Source: Cryobacterium shii (GTDB taxonomy: Bacteria > Actinomycetota > Actinomycetes > Actinomycetales > Microbacteriaceae). From it: a stretch of DNA of 37,146 nt. The notes below the pieces were generated by a model that had not been told where the DNA came from, did not search any database, and was given only the letters and a program-made list of their open reading frames with translations. Below are positions 1 through 6,810 of this stretch, one piece after another (within the stretch, counting starts at the first letter, position 1; each line of letters starts with the position of its first letter). Location of the stretch: assembly GCF_004402595.1 (NCBI RefSeq), contig NZ_SOFY01000069.1, forward strand, positions 1 through 37,146, in the 5' to 3' direction. The translations under genes and the position numbers were made by a program.

Positions 1-101
1 ACCCGGCCGGCCAGGGCATCGAATCCGTGCGCCCGATCCGCGACGAGATCAAGGCCCGCATCCAGGCCCTGCTCGCCGAGATCCTCCCCGCCACGGCCTA
101 A
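1..101 (+). CDS. arsC: Arsenate reductase ArsC, C-terminal end only (cut by window edge)
   Basis: Only the last 32 codons are present, read in the frame starting at base 3 and ending in TAA at 99-101. The peptide contains PAGQGIESVRPIRDEI followed by a terminal helix. This matches the end of low-molecular-weight-phosphatase-fold arsenate reductases, where the DPAG motif carries the catalytic acid and the last helix follows. The complete arsC 12 bases downstream has the aligned ending PAGRSLEKVRVIRDEI, which supports the call. The family reduces arsenate to arsenite with thioredoxin or mycothiol as electron donor. The catalytic cysteine loop lies outside the window, so activity cannot be judged. 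Confidence 0.8.
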   Translation, partial: PAGQGIESVRPIRDEIKARIQALLAEILPATA

Positions 102-113
102 GGCCAGCGCACG

Positions 114-773
114 ATGAGCGACACCGGCGCTCGCCGGTCACTGCCGGGCCTGACCTACCCCGAGGAGTATCTGAAGCGCCTTGCCCGCGACCTGACCGTG
201 AGGTTCGCGGGCGTCTTCAGTGCCGAGACGGTCGAACGCTATGTGCTCGAGTCCTTCACGGCCCTGCTGCGCACGTCGACGGTGAAGGCGCACCTGGCCA
301 CCAACACGATCCGGTTCGCCACGGACCGGGTGACCGCACTGGCTCAGGCCAAGGGTGCGATCGCGCGCTCTGTGCCCGAGGTGTTGTTCGTCTGCGAGCA
401 GAACGCCGGCCGGTCGCAGATGGCGGCCGTGTTCACGAACGCCCTCTCCGGCGGGGCCGTGCACGTTCGCTCAGCCGGTTCTGCCCCGTCGCGTGAGGTG
501 AATCCCACGGTCGCCGCGGCGATGGCCGAGATCGGGCTCGACTTCACCGAGGCCTTCCCGAAGCCCCTCACCGACGATGTCGTGCAGGCCGCGGATGTCG
601 TCATCACCATGGGGTGCGGTGACGCCTGCCCGGTCTATCCAGGGAAGACCTACCAGGACTGGGCATTGACGGACCCGGCCGGCCGCTCGCTCGAGAAAGT
701 CCGTGTGATTCGGGACGAGATCACGGACCGGGTCGAACGATTGCTGGACACCCTCACACCCCGGGACCGGTAA
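114..773 (+). CDS. arsC: Arsenate reductase (LMW-PTP fold) with N-terminal three-helix domain
   Basis: 219 residues. Residues 15-80 are a helical N-terminal domain (PEEYLKRLARDL onward) of the type found on actinobacterial ArsC proteins. Residues 88-215 are the phosphatase-fold arsenate reductase. The P-loop is C94-EQNAG-R100 (C-X5-R) followed by Ser. Cys168 and Cys172 in GCGDAC are placed like the resolving cysteines of thioredoxin-linked reductases. Asp187-Pro188 supplies the general acid. The predicted reaction is arsenate to arsenite in the cytoplasm, passing arsenite to an exporter. It starts 12 bases after another arsC, and a thioredoxin reductase stump follows 2 bases after its stop, so it sits in a former ars operon. 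Whether the reductant is thioredoxin or mycothiol cannot be settled from sequence alone. Confidence 0.9.
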   Translation: MSDTGARRSLPGLTYPEEYLKRLARDLTVRFAGVFSAETVERYVLESFTALLRTSTVKAHLATNTIRFATDRVTALAQAKGAIARSVPEVLFVCEQNAGRSQMAAVFTNALSGGAVHVRSAGSAPSREVNPTVAAAMAEIGLDFTEAFPKPLTDDVVQAADVVITMGCGDACPVYPGKTYQDWALTDPAGRSLEKVRVIRDEITDRVERLLDTLTPRDR

Positions 774-775
774 CC

Positions 776-838
776 ATGAGCATCGAGAACGTCACTGTCA
801 TCGGCTCCGGCCTGGCCGGTTACAGCGCCGCAACGTAA
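776..838 (+). pseudogene. trxB: Thioredoxin reductase stump (first ~20 codons)
   Basis: An ATG two bases after the arsC stop opens a 20-codon frame: MSIENVTVIGSGLAGYSAAT, then TAA. The hydrophobic strand plus GSGLAG matches the FAD-binding GxGxxG motif at the N-terminus of thioredoxin reductases (family pattern VIGSGPAGYTAA). Nothing in the next 86 bases resembles the rest of the ~310-residue enzyme in any frame. The gene therefore appears truncated by deletion, not by a simple stop mutation. In actinobacterial arsenic clusters a trxB-like gene next to arsC is a known arrangement that supplies reducing power. The 20-residue peptide itself is unlikely to be functional. Confidence 0.7.
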
Positions 839-924
839 CTGCCCCTGGCCGGGTGAGGGTGCCGGACCTGCCGAGGAGGCCCAAGCGGCCGGTACCGTCG
901 GAGAGCAGGCGTGAACGGCGGTCG

Positions 925-1170
925 TCACCGCGAGGCCTGAGCGTCCAATAGTTTCCGGAGCTCAGCGGGTGTCGGAACTCGGCCCACCGAGACGACCCTC
1001 TCGTCAATGACGAGGCCGGGGCTGCTCATCACGCCGTAGCCGAGGATGACGGCATAGTCGTCGATCTTCTCGACGGTGGCGTCCAGGCCGAGTTCCTGCA
1101 CAATCTGGGTGGTGACACGGTAAAGACTCACGCATTTGGTGCACCCCGCGCCGAGGATCTTGATGTTCAT
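925..1170 (-). CDS. Small thioredoxin-like redox-active disulfide protein (copy 2)
   Basis: 81 residues from ATG at 1170, where the recognisable family N-terminus MNIKILGAGC begins; a purine-rich AAAGGGAA lies about 10 bases upstream. A longer frame upstream has no family similarity. The active-site motif is CTKC at residues 10-13. The cis-proline segment is MSSP, before the strand LVIDERVV. This is the small 'redox-active disulfide protein 2' class of thioredoxin-fold proteins. It resembles the neighbour at 1243-1485 across its whole length, so the two look like a tandem duplication. Both lie downstream of the DUF318 permease. A role as a dithiol partner of the permease or of arsenic reduction is inference. 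Confidence 0.85.
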   Translation of the reverse strand: MNIKILGAGCTKCVSLYRVTTQIVQELGLDATVEKIDDYAVILGYGVMSSPGLVIDERVVSVGRVPTPAELRKLLDAQASR

Positions 1171-1242
1171 GGTCTGACGATTCCCTTTTTTTGGAGCGGC
1201 GGCATCGAGGCGGGGCGCGCTGAGCATCCCGCCTCGGTGGGG

Positions 1243-1485
1243 TTATTGGCTTGCGGCGGTGAGGAGGGTGCGCACCTCGGCGAGGTTCGGCACCCGGCCG
1301 GACACGACGACCTTCTCGTCAATGACGAGCGCGGGGGTGCTCATCACGCCGTAGCCGACGATCGCGGCATAGTCTTCGACCTTTTCGATGGTGGCGTCCA
1401 GGCCGAGCTCCGCGACGGCGACGGTGGCGGCCTTGGTGAGGTTGACGCAATTGGCACAGCCGGGACCGAGGATCTTGATGATCAT
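1243..1485 (-). CDS. Small thioredoxin-like redox-active disulfide protein (copy 1)
   Basis: 80 residues from ATG at 1485, preceded by GAAAGGAA at good spacing. The thioredoxin fold carries CANC at residues 10-13 and MSTP before the strand ALVIDEKVVVSG. The stop is 72 bases upstream of the start of copy 2, and the start is 26 bases after the permease stop, so all three are probably one transcript. Small dithiol proteins of this class commonly sit next to DUF318 permeases in metal(loid)-resistance loci. Their biochemical substrate is not well defined. Confidence 0.87.
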   Translation of the reverse strand: MIIKILGPGCANCVNLTKAATVAVAELGLDATIEKVEDYAAIVGYGVMSTPALVIDEKVVVSGRVPNLAEVRTLLTAASQ

Positions 1486-1511
1486 GGGATGGTTCCTTTC
1501 AGAGGTGATGG

Positions 1512-2561
1512 TTAGGCCAGGATGGCGTTGAAGAGGTAGCCGACGGCGATGATGCCGAGGCCGGTGGTCGTGATGAAGATGGCGAGCAGCTGCGGCTTCA
1601 GCACCCGGCGGAGCAGGATCATCTCCGGCAGTGAGAGGGCGACGACGGCCATCATGAACGCGAGCAGGGTTCCCATCGGGAGGCCCTTGTCGTAGAGGGC
1701 GGCGACCAGCGGCATGATGCCGGCGGCGTTGGAATAGAGCGGGATGCCGATGAAGACCGCGATCAGCACGCCGAAGGGGTTGTCGGCGCCGGCGTAGGTG
1801 GTGAAGAAATCGGCCGGGGCCCAGCCGTGGATGAGGGCGCCGAGGCCGATGCCGACGAGCAGGTAGATCCAGATCTTCTGGATGATGGTTTTGACCTCTT
1901 CGACGCCCATCTGCATCCGCTGCCCGAAGGTGAGGCCGAGCGAGGGGTCGATGACCTGGCCTCCGAGTTTGACGTCGAAGACGAAGGGTTCCACCCACTT
2001 CTCGACGTGCAGGCGGCCCAGGATCCAGCCGGACACGATCGCGATCAGGAGGCCCGATACCATGTAGAGGGCGGTGATCTCCCAGCCGAACAGTGTCAAC
2101 AGCAGGCCGATGGCGATCTCGTTGACCAGGGGGCTGGCGATCAGGAAGCTCATCGTGACGCCGATCGGCACGCCGGCGGCGACGAAGCCGATGAATGCGG
2201 GCACGGCGCTGCAGGAGCAGAACGGGGTGATCACGCCGAGGCCGGCGGCGAGGATGTTGCCGACTCCCTCGCGTTTGCCGCCGAGGAAGGCCCGGGTGCG
2301 CTCGACGCTCATGAAGGAGCGGAGCACGGTCGAGGCGAAGATGATGATGGCCAGGAGCAGCAGGATCTTGAGCGAGTCGTAGATGAAGAAGTGGATGGTC
2401 TCGGTGACCCGACTCTTCGGGTCGAGGCCGAATGCGTCGTAGAGAACGACGTCCCAGAACCATTCGTTGACCCAGTAGGCCAGAGCCCAGAGGCCCACCC
2501 CTGCAATCAGGATGGCGACCCGCCCACGGGTGGTGGTCGGTATCCGTTCCGCGATGCTCAC
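1512..2561 (-). CDS. DUF318/UPF0718 permease (ArsP-like)
   Basis: 349 residues from GTG at 2561, chosen because AAGGAG sits five bases upstream. An in-frame ATG at 2603 would add 14 residues and would lie almost at the predicted transcription start, so a leaderless longer form is possible. About eight or more hydrophobic segments are visible. The conserved ITPFCSCSAVPAFIGF segment carries the family C-x-C motif, and a second repeat-like half contains GIPLYSNAAGIMPL. This family includes ArsP, an exporter of trivalent organoarsenicals, and many uncharacterised members near ArsR regulators. Expression is probably controlled by the divergent ArsR. Substrate (methylarsenite, arsenite or another soft metal) is not determined by sequence. 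Confidence 0.88.
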   Translation of the reverse strand: MSIAERIPTTTRGRVAILIAGVGLWALAYWVNEWFWDVVLYDAFGLDPKSRVTETIHFFIYDSLKILLLLAIIIFASTVLRSFMSVERTRAFLGGKREGVGNILAAGLGVITPFCSCSAVPAFIGFVAAGVPIGVTMSFLIASPLVNEIAIGLLLTLFGWEITALYMVSGLLIAIVSGWILGRLHVEKWVEPFVFDVKLGGQVIDPSLGLTFGQRMQMGVEEVKTIIQKIWIYLLVGIGLGALIHGWAPADFFTTYAGADNPFGVLIAVFIGIPLYSNAAGIMPLVAALYDKGLPMGTLLAFMMAVVALSLPEMILLRRVLKPQLLAIFITTTGLGIIAVGYLFNAILA

Positions 2562-2612
2562 AACTGCTCCTTGACCGGGAACGCCGAATTCTTCGACGTT
2601 CATCTAATTACA

Positions 2613-2641
2613 AGTATGTCCACCTCTTTGATATGTGTCAA
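2613..2641 (-). promoter_or_regulatory. Promoter for the permease/thioredoxin operon
   Basis: On the minus strand TTGACA (2641-2636) is followed by a 17-base spacer and CATACT (2618-2613). The -35 is a perfect consensus match and the -10 a fair one. Transcription would begin around 2604-2606, just before the in-frame ATG at 2603 and some 45 bases before the GTG with a ribosome binding site. Confidence 0.6.
2628..2641. promoter_or_regulatory. Probable ArsR operator
   Basis: Inverted repeat TTGA-N6-TCAA in the 100-base gap between the divergent permease and arsR genes. Imperfect palindromes with a six-base centre are typical ArsR/SmtB targets. It covers the -35 box of the minus-strand promoter, so bound repressor would block permease transcription and probably arsR as well. 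Confidence 0.5.
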
Positions 2642-2661
2642 GAAGGTGACAGACTGTTCCC

Positions 2662-3027
2662 ATGCCCAAAACGCTTCCGCTCCTCGATGACGTCTCGCCG
2701 ATCTGCTGCGGTCCGCTGGGGAACAGCGCCACCCTCGAAATTGACGATGCGATCGCCCTCGCCGTGCGCCTGAAGGCCCTGGCCGACCCAGTGCGCCTCC
2801 AGTTGCTGGCATACCTCCTGGCCCAGCCGAATCAAGAGGCCTGCACCTGCGACCTGGCCCCGGTCGTGAAACTGTCGGAGCCCACGGTCAGTCATCACCT
2901 CAAGAAGCTGCAGACCAGCGGGATCCTGACCAAGGAGCGTCACGGGATGAGCGTGCACTACCGCGTCATCCCCGAGGCCATTCACGCCATCGCCCGAACC
3001 CTCGACACCGGCGCCTGGGCGCGGTGA
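2662..3027 (+). CDS. arsR: ArsR/SmtB-family arsenic-responsive repressor
   Basis: 121 residues. Winged helix-turn-helix with LADPVRLQLLAYLL (residues 40-53) and recognition helix SEPTVSHHLKKLQTSGIL. Cysteines occur at 15-16 (ICC) and in ACTCDL (C61, C63). An N-terminal Cys-Cys pair plus a cysteine near the first DNA-binding helix is the As(III)/Sb(III) site arrangement known from Corynebacterium ArsR proteins, distinct from the E. coli CVC-type site. Metal binding would release the operator. It is transcribed divergently from the permease. A weak GAAGG lies about 15 bases before the ATG. Family assignment is firm; the inducer is inferred from the cysteines and neighbours. Confidence 0.93.
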   Translation: MPKTLPLLDDVSPICCGPLGNSATLEIDDAIALAVRLKALADPVRLQLLAYLLAQPNQEACTCDLAPVVKLSEPTVSHHLKKLQTSGILTKERHGMSVHYRVIPEAIHAIARTLDTGAWAR

Positions 3028-3043
3028 GCGTCGGAACGCCGTC

Positions 3044-3202
3044 TCACTGCTGGCGCAGGAGCTCAAGGAATTCGTCGGCCATCGCGAGCTGATCCTGCAG
3101 CTTTTGGCGCCGCTCTTCGGCTTGCCTGATGAAGGAATCCAGGTCTGATCGCACGGCGACAGTGTCGGCACCCTCGCTGGCGCCTTCCAGGGTGTCGATG
3201 GT
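3044..3202 (-). pseudogene. C-terminal coiled-coil fragment of an unidentified protein
   Basis: The minus-strand frame ends at 3044 with a strongly amphipathic helix, DLDSFIRQAEERRQKLQDQL, followed by an acidic/leucine tail. Upstream of about 3205 the same frame becomes His- and Asp-rich and is simply the complement of the SulP coding sequence, so the original N-terminus appears to be missing. Long C-terminal coiled coils of this kind occur in MerR-family regulators, but I do not recognise the family. It could also be a chance frame. Confidence 0.35.
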
Positions 3203-3205
3203 CTT

Positions 3206-3613
3206 GCCACAGTGGCGGTCGTCGTGCTCACCCACAACCTCGCCATCGGCGTGGTCGTGGGTGTGCTCATGGCCATGGTCGCCTTCGCCCGCCGGGTCGC
3301 CCACCTCGTGGATGTGGAACGGACCGTCTCGACCGATGAGCCCGTGCCGACCGCGTACTACACCGTAACCGGGGCACTCTTCTTCGCCTCAAGCAACGAC
3401 CTCACCACCCAGTTCGAGTACGCGGACGACCCGGACCGCGTGGTCCTCGACATGTCCGCCTCCCACATCTGGGACGCCTCCACCGTCGCCGCGCTCGACG
3501 CCATCACGAACAAGTACGAGCGCCACGGCAAACGCGCCGTCATCGTGGGCATGAACGAAGCCAGCACCGATATCCGCGCCCGCCTGGCCGGAAACCTCGG
3601 CGGCGGACACTAG
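3206..3613 (+). pseudogene. SulP-family anion transporter, C-terminal remnant with STAS domain
   Basis: The frame encodes the last transmembrane helix (VVLTHNLAIGVVVGVLMAMV) and linker FARRVAHLVDV, then a STAS domain: YYTVTGALFF, VVLDMSASHIWDASTVAALD and AVIVGMNEAS. Complete SulP transporters have about 480-560 residues with 12-14 helices before this point; here only ~135 remain. The in-frame stop at 3146 and the lack of SulP similarity upstream of about 3205 show that the 5' part is lost. SulP proteins import sulfate or bicarbonate. The DSS-type phosphorylation site is DAS here. A GTG at 3212 could start a residual peptide, but transport function is not possible. Confidence 0.82.
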
Positions 3614-3644
3614 CCGGCCCAACGCGGCGTCCCGGTTTTCCGGC

Positions 3645-5033
3645 TCATTCCGTCGACCCCGTGGCGCGGGCTTCCGGGGACTGCTCCGTTTCGGAACCGG
3701 CCGGGGCCAAGTACTCCAGGAACCAGTCTCGGGCCAGGGCGGCGGCCTCGCCGAGGGTGCCCCGCTCCTCGAAGAGGTGCGTGGCCCCGGGGACGACGGC
3801 CAGCTCGCTGGGGCAGCGCAGCAGGGCCCGGGCCTGGCGGTTGAGTTCCAGAACAAGCGTGTCCGCCCCGCCGACGATCAGCAGGGTGGGGGCCCGGACT
3901 CCGGCCAGCCGCGGCCCCGCGAGGTCCGGGCGTCCTCCCCGCGACACCACGGCGCTGACCTGGGTGCCCGTGCTCGTGCCTGTGCCTGTGCCTGTGCCGA
4001 GCGCGGCATCGGCCGCGGCCCACAGAGCGGCTCCGGCCCCGGTGCTGGCGCCGAAGTAGCCGACCCGGAGGGTGCGGGTGTCCGGCTGGGTGCCCAGCCA
4101 CCGGGTGGCCGCGGCCAGCCGGTTCGCGAGCAGCCCGATGTCGAAGACCTTGGCCCGGTCGGGCTCCTCCTCCGGGGTGAGCAGGTCGAGCAGGAGCGTG
4201 CCCAGGCCGGCCCGGTTCAGCACCTCGGCGACGAACCGGTTGCGGGGGCTGTAGCGGCTGCTGCCGCTGCCGTGGGCGAACAGCACCACCCCGGTGGCTC
4301 CGGCCGGAAGGCGCAGGTGACCGCCCAGATGCACACCGTCGGCGGGGATCTCGACTTCCCGGTCGGGGTCGCCGGTGTCGGTGGTGATCCGGCGCATCCG
4401 TTCTGCGGCTGCGTCCAGCAGCACGGTCACTTCGGAATCGCTGGTCGGACTGAAATCGTAGTAGTGGTTGCCGACCGCGATCAGCTGCGCCGGCACGTAG
4501 AGACAGACGACCTCGTCGGCTCCCGGAAAGTGATGAATCGTGTCGGCGGGACCGACCGGTACGGCGAGGATGACCTTTTTCGCTCCGAGCTGCCGGGCGA
4601 CCAGGCAGGCGACCCGGGCCGTGGACCCGGTGGCGATGCCGTCGTCGACGATGAGGGCGATCCGGCCGGTCAGGTCGACGCGCTGCCGGCCCTTGCGGAA
4701 CCGGGCCACGCGATCGTGCAGCTGGGCGCGCTCCACGGCCTCGACGTCGGCCAGTTCCTCGTCCGTGACCCGGGTCAGATTGAGCACCGGCGTGTTGAGC
4801 ACCCGCACGTCGTGCTCGCCGATCGCGCCCATGGCCAGTTCCGGCTGGTAGGGCACACCGAGTTTCCGCACGACGATCACGTCCAGCGGAGCGTCCAAGG
4901 TTTCGGCCACCTCGGCGGCCACGGGCACCCCGCCACGGGGAAGCCCCAGCACCACCACGTCCTGCCCGCGCAGGTACTCGAGTTGCTCGGCCAGCTGGCG
5001 CCCGGCATCCGCTCGATCTGTGAAAACGACCAT
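3645..5033 (-). CDS. Phosphoribosyltransferase-alpha/beta hydrolase fusion protein
   Basis: 462 residues from ATG at 5033, with GAGGAGGT six bases upstream; the frame extends further upstream but has no good start there. Residues 1-215 are a type I phosphoribosyltransferase domain with the PRPP loop LIVDDGIATGSTA at 127-139 and LPRGGVPVA near residue 31. Residues 225-445 are a dienelactone-hydrolase-like alpha/beta hydrolase with nucleophile elbow GASTGA (Ser330), Asp391 in GGAD and His419 in GATHLF. Such fusions occur in actinobacteria and proteobacteria without an established physiological role, and the two substrates are unknown. A Gly-Thr repeat at residues 346-357 lies in a surface loop of the hydrolase half. 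The gene is followed downstream by the SulP remnant and is probably monocistronic. Confidence 0.88.
   Translation of the reverse strand: MVVFTDRADAGRQLAEQLEYLRGQDVVVLGLPRGGVPVAAEVAETLDAPLDVIVVRKLGVPYQPELAMGAIGEHDVRVLNTPVLNLTRVTDEELADVEAVERAQLHDRVARFRKGRQRVDLTGRIALIVDDGIATGSTARVACLVARQLGAKKVILAVPVGPADTIHHFPGADEVVCLYVPAQLIAVGNHYYDFSPTSDSEVTVLLDAAAERMRRITTDTGDPDREVEIPADGVHLGGHLRLPAGATGVVLFAHGSGSSRYSPRNRFVAEVLNRAGLGTLLLDLLTPEEEPDRAKVFDIGLLANRLAAATRWLGTQPDTRTLRVGYFGASTGAGAALWAAADAALGTGTGTGTSTGTQVSAVVSRGGRPDLAGPRLAGVRAPTLLIVGGADTLVLELNRQARALLRCPSELAVVPGATHLFEERGTLGEAAALARDWFLEYLAPAGSETEQSPEARATGSTE
3976..3998. repeat. Hexanucleotide tandem repeat in the fusion gene
   Basis: About four copies of GTGCCT (GGCACA on the coding strand), encoding alternating Gly-Thr residues 346-357 of the phosphoribosyltransferase-hydrolase fusion. 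A degenerate copy precedes it. A six-base unit changes length without breaking frame. Confidence 0.7.
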
Positions 5034-5168
5034 CGTCGCACCTCCTCGATACGGCCATGGTCGCCCCGGGCGCGGACGGGCGCTAGGGCTGCACGGATTC
5101 CGGAGGGTAGAAGAATAACCCGAAGGCGCAACCCGAAAGTATCTGCGGCAGAGCACCGGGCAACAAAG

Positions 5169-5197
5169 AAAGGCCCCGACCGAAGTCGGGGCCTTTT
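5169..5197. terminator. Bidirectional intrinsic terminator after tRNA-Ala
   Basis: Stem GGCCCCGAC, loop CGAA, stem GTCGGGGCC (5172-5193), flanked by A-runs on one side and T-runs on the other. It lies 20 bases past the 3' end of the minus-strand tRNA and would end that transcript. Confidence 0.8.
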
Positions 5198-5216
5198 CTG
5201 TCGTAACTGTGCTACT

Positions 5217-5292
5217 TGGTGGATCCGAGGGGATTCGAACCCCTGACCCCCTGCATGCCATGCAGGTGCGCTACCAGCTGCGCCACGGACCC
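5217..5292 (-). tRNA. tRNA-Ala (anticodon GGC), CCA encoded
   Basis: The minus strand folds as a cloverleaf. Acceptor GGGTCCG pairs with CGGATCC (one G-U pair). The D arm is GCGC...GCGC, the anticodon stem CCTGC/GCAGG has loop ATGGCAT, and the T arm is GGGG-TTCGAAT-CCCC. The loop centre is GGC, which reads the alanine codon GCC, dominant in this high-GC genome. Discriminator A is followed by encoded CCA (5219-5217). The body is 5220-5292, 73 bases. It lies 71 bases downstream of rsfS on the same strand and ahead of a strong terminator. Confidence 0.96.
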
Positions 5293-5299
5293 AGATAGT

Positions 5300-5319
5300 G
5301 TTTCGGATCTCTCCGAAAC
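5300..5319. other. Perfect 8-bp hairpin between rsfS and tRNA-Ala
   Basis: GTTTCGGA, four-base loop, TCCGAAAC. It lies 7 bases before the tRNA 5' end and 44 bases after the rsfS stop. There is no U-tract, so it is either a weak terminator of the upstream operon or a structure that guides tRNA 5' processing. Confidence 0.55.
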
Positions 5320-5363
5320 AACTTGTCTAGTCTACGACACGTTTTGAGTGCCGTTGACCACTG

Positions 5364-5741
5364 TTACTCGGCGACCCGGGGGGCGGGGAGTTCGATGGGG
5401 ATGACCGGGCAGTCTTTCCAGAGGCGTTCGAGGGAGTAGTAGACGCGTTCTTCCTCGTGGAAGATGTGCACGACGAGGTCGCCGAAGTCGACCAGGACCC
5501 AGCGGCCCTCGGCGCGTCCTTCGCGGCGCAGGGGCTTGAACCCGGCCTCGGTCATCTTGTCTTCGATCTCACCGGCGATAGCCACGACGTTGCGCTCGGA
5601 GCGCCCCGTGACGATCAGGAAGATGTCGGTGAGAGGAAGGGGGTTGGACACATCGATCGCGACGAGGTCCTCCCCCGCTTTCGAGTCTGCGGCGGCGGCG
5701 GCCACCTTGAGGAGCTCGAGAGCATGGGCAGAAGCGGTCAT
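5364..5741 (-). CDS. rsfS: Ribosomal silencing factor RsfS
   Basis: 125 residues, normal length for the RsfS/Iojap family. Typical motifs are visible: ALELLKVAAAAADSKAGEDLVAIDVS near the N-terminus in sense if not in full, FLIVTGRSERNV in the middle, and WVLVDFGDLVVHIF with YYSLERLWKD at the end. RsfS binds large-subunit protein uL14 and blocks subunit joining during nutrient limitation. It is the last protein gene of the cluster after nadD and a membrane protein gene; rsfS beside nadD is conserved in many bacteria. The start ATG is 40 bases after the stop of the upstream gene. Confidence 0.95.
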   Translation of the reverse strand: MTASAHALELLKVAAAAADSKAGEDLVAIDVSNPLPLTDIFLIVTGRSERNVVAIAGEIEDKMTEAGFKPLRREGRAEGRWVLVDFGDLVVHIFHEEERVYYSLERLWKDCPVIPIELPAPRVAE

Positions 5742-5781
5742 CGAATGAATCCCTGAGTTAGTGAATGTGAAATGGGTGGCA

Positions 5782-6810
5782 TTAGAAAATTCGGAAGACG
5801 TAGCCGGCGACGAGCAGGGCCAGCACGCCGAAGGCGAGCACTCCAGCCGTGATGGTCAGCACGATAGGCAGCGTCAGTCCGGGTTTGCTCGGTGGGGCCA
5901 TGACGCCGCGCGTGGACGCGTGCGTGCTGACGGCACGGCTGGCGCTCACCGGTGCGACGTCGTTGTGGTGTCCCACGTCGTCGAGCTGGTCGAGCAGCTG
6001 GTCCATGTCGGACGAGTCGTAGACGTTCGGGTGCTGTCCGGTGGAGCCAAGGCTGCGCGGCAGGTCGATCGAGCCGGTGACCATGATCTCGCCCGTGCTC
6101 GTGAACGGCCCGGACGCGTTGCCCTGGTGCGGGATGGACGGCAGGATCAGGGCGTTCGTGGTGGTCGGGATGCCGCCCGCACTGATACCGCGGGCCACTA
6201 TCTGGTCGAACGGCTCGAGCTGGGTGACTCCGGGAAGCGAGTCGACGTCTTCGTCCCGGGCGAGCGACCAGTGGCCGACGGGCGGGTGAAGAACGCCGGG
6301 ACGGGACTTGCCGGCCTTGCCGACCTTGCTCCCCGCTGCTTCGACCATGAATTCGACGCGCGGAGCCACCGGGGCCGGGGCCGCCGGGATGTTGACGATG
6401 TCGATGTCGAAAGCGCGCGGGTCGGACAGGCCGAGGGAGGCCGGGGCCGGGGCCACCGGCGGGAACTGCGCGGCGGGTGCGGTCTCGGCCGGCACGATAT
6501 CGGTTTGCGCAGTCTCCGCGGCTGCGGACAGGGCGGCCTGCTGGGCGCGCAGCTCTCGCCGCGTCATCGTGTGTTCGGAGGTCGTGTCGACGGCAACAGC
6601 CTGTTCCCGCACGGGGGCGTCAGGCGTACGAGGCGCGAAGACGGAGGGTGCCGGCGCCAGAGGGGCGGGAGCGGCGACGGGAGACGGCTGTGGGGCCGCG
6701 GGCGCAGGCGCGGCGGTCGCGCCGACATCCGTGACGGCAGGTTGATTCCCGTGTGCCAACTCCCGCGCTTGCCGGCGCGTCAGTGGCTGTGGGTTGTTAC
6801 CCGACGTCAT
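5782..6810 (-). CDS. Proline/alanine-rich protein with one C-terminal membrane helix, unknown function
   Basis: 342 residues with no catalytic domain that I recognise. Residues 25-170 are low-complexity Pro/Ala-rich, the middle is polar, and residues ~313-338 form one hydrophobic helix followed by a four-residue tail. No N-terminal signal peptide is seen, so it is probably a tail-anchored protein with a long cytoplasmic part. A short basic motif occurs twice: LTRRQARE at residues 10-17 and MTRRELRAQ at 82-90. Similar 'TRRELR' elements occur in other actinobacterial surface and envelope proteins. It overlaps nadD by ATGA, so the two are translationally coupled. The position between nadD and rsfS is common in Microbacteriaceae, but I can assign no function. 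Confidence 0.75.
   Translation of the reverse strand: MTSGNNPQPLTRRQARELAHGNQPAVTDVGATAAPAPAAPQPSPVAAPAPLAPAPSVFAPRTPDAPVREQAVAVDTTSEHTMTRRELRAQQAALSAAAETAQTDIVPAETAPAAQFPPVAPAPASLGLSDPRAFDIDIVNIPAAPAPVAPRVEFMVEAAGSKVGKAGKSRPGVLHPPVGHWSLARDEDVDSLPGVTQLEPFDQIVARGISAGGIPTTTNALILPSIPHQGNASGPFTSTGEIMVTGSIDLPRSLGSTGQHPNVYDSSDMDQLLDQLDDVGHHNDVAPVSASRAVSTHASTRGVMAPPSKPGLTLPIVLTITAGVLAFGVLALLVAGYVFRIF

Noticed and set aside
839..924. Remainder of the thioredoxin reductase gene by frameshift
   Set aside because: All three + frames were read and none resembles the family after the first 20 codons, so a deletion is more likely.
3212..3613. A functional small STAS-domain anti-sigma antagonist
   Set aside because: The STAS part is preceded by a transmembrane helix and linker identical in pattern to SulP transporters, so a transporter remnant explains it better.
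3777..5246. A 489-codon + strand frame opposite the phosphoribosyltransferase-hydrolase gene
   Set aside because: Antisense shadow that runs into the tRNA gene; the minus-strand protein has two complete domains.
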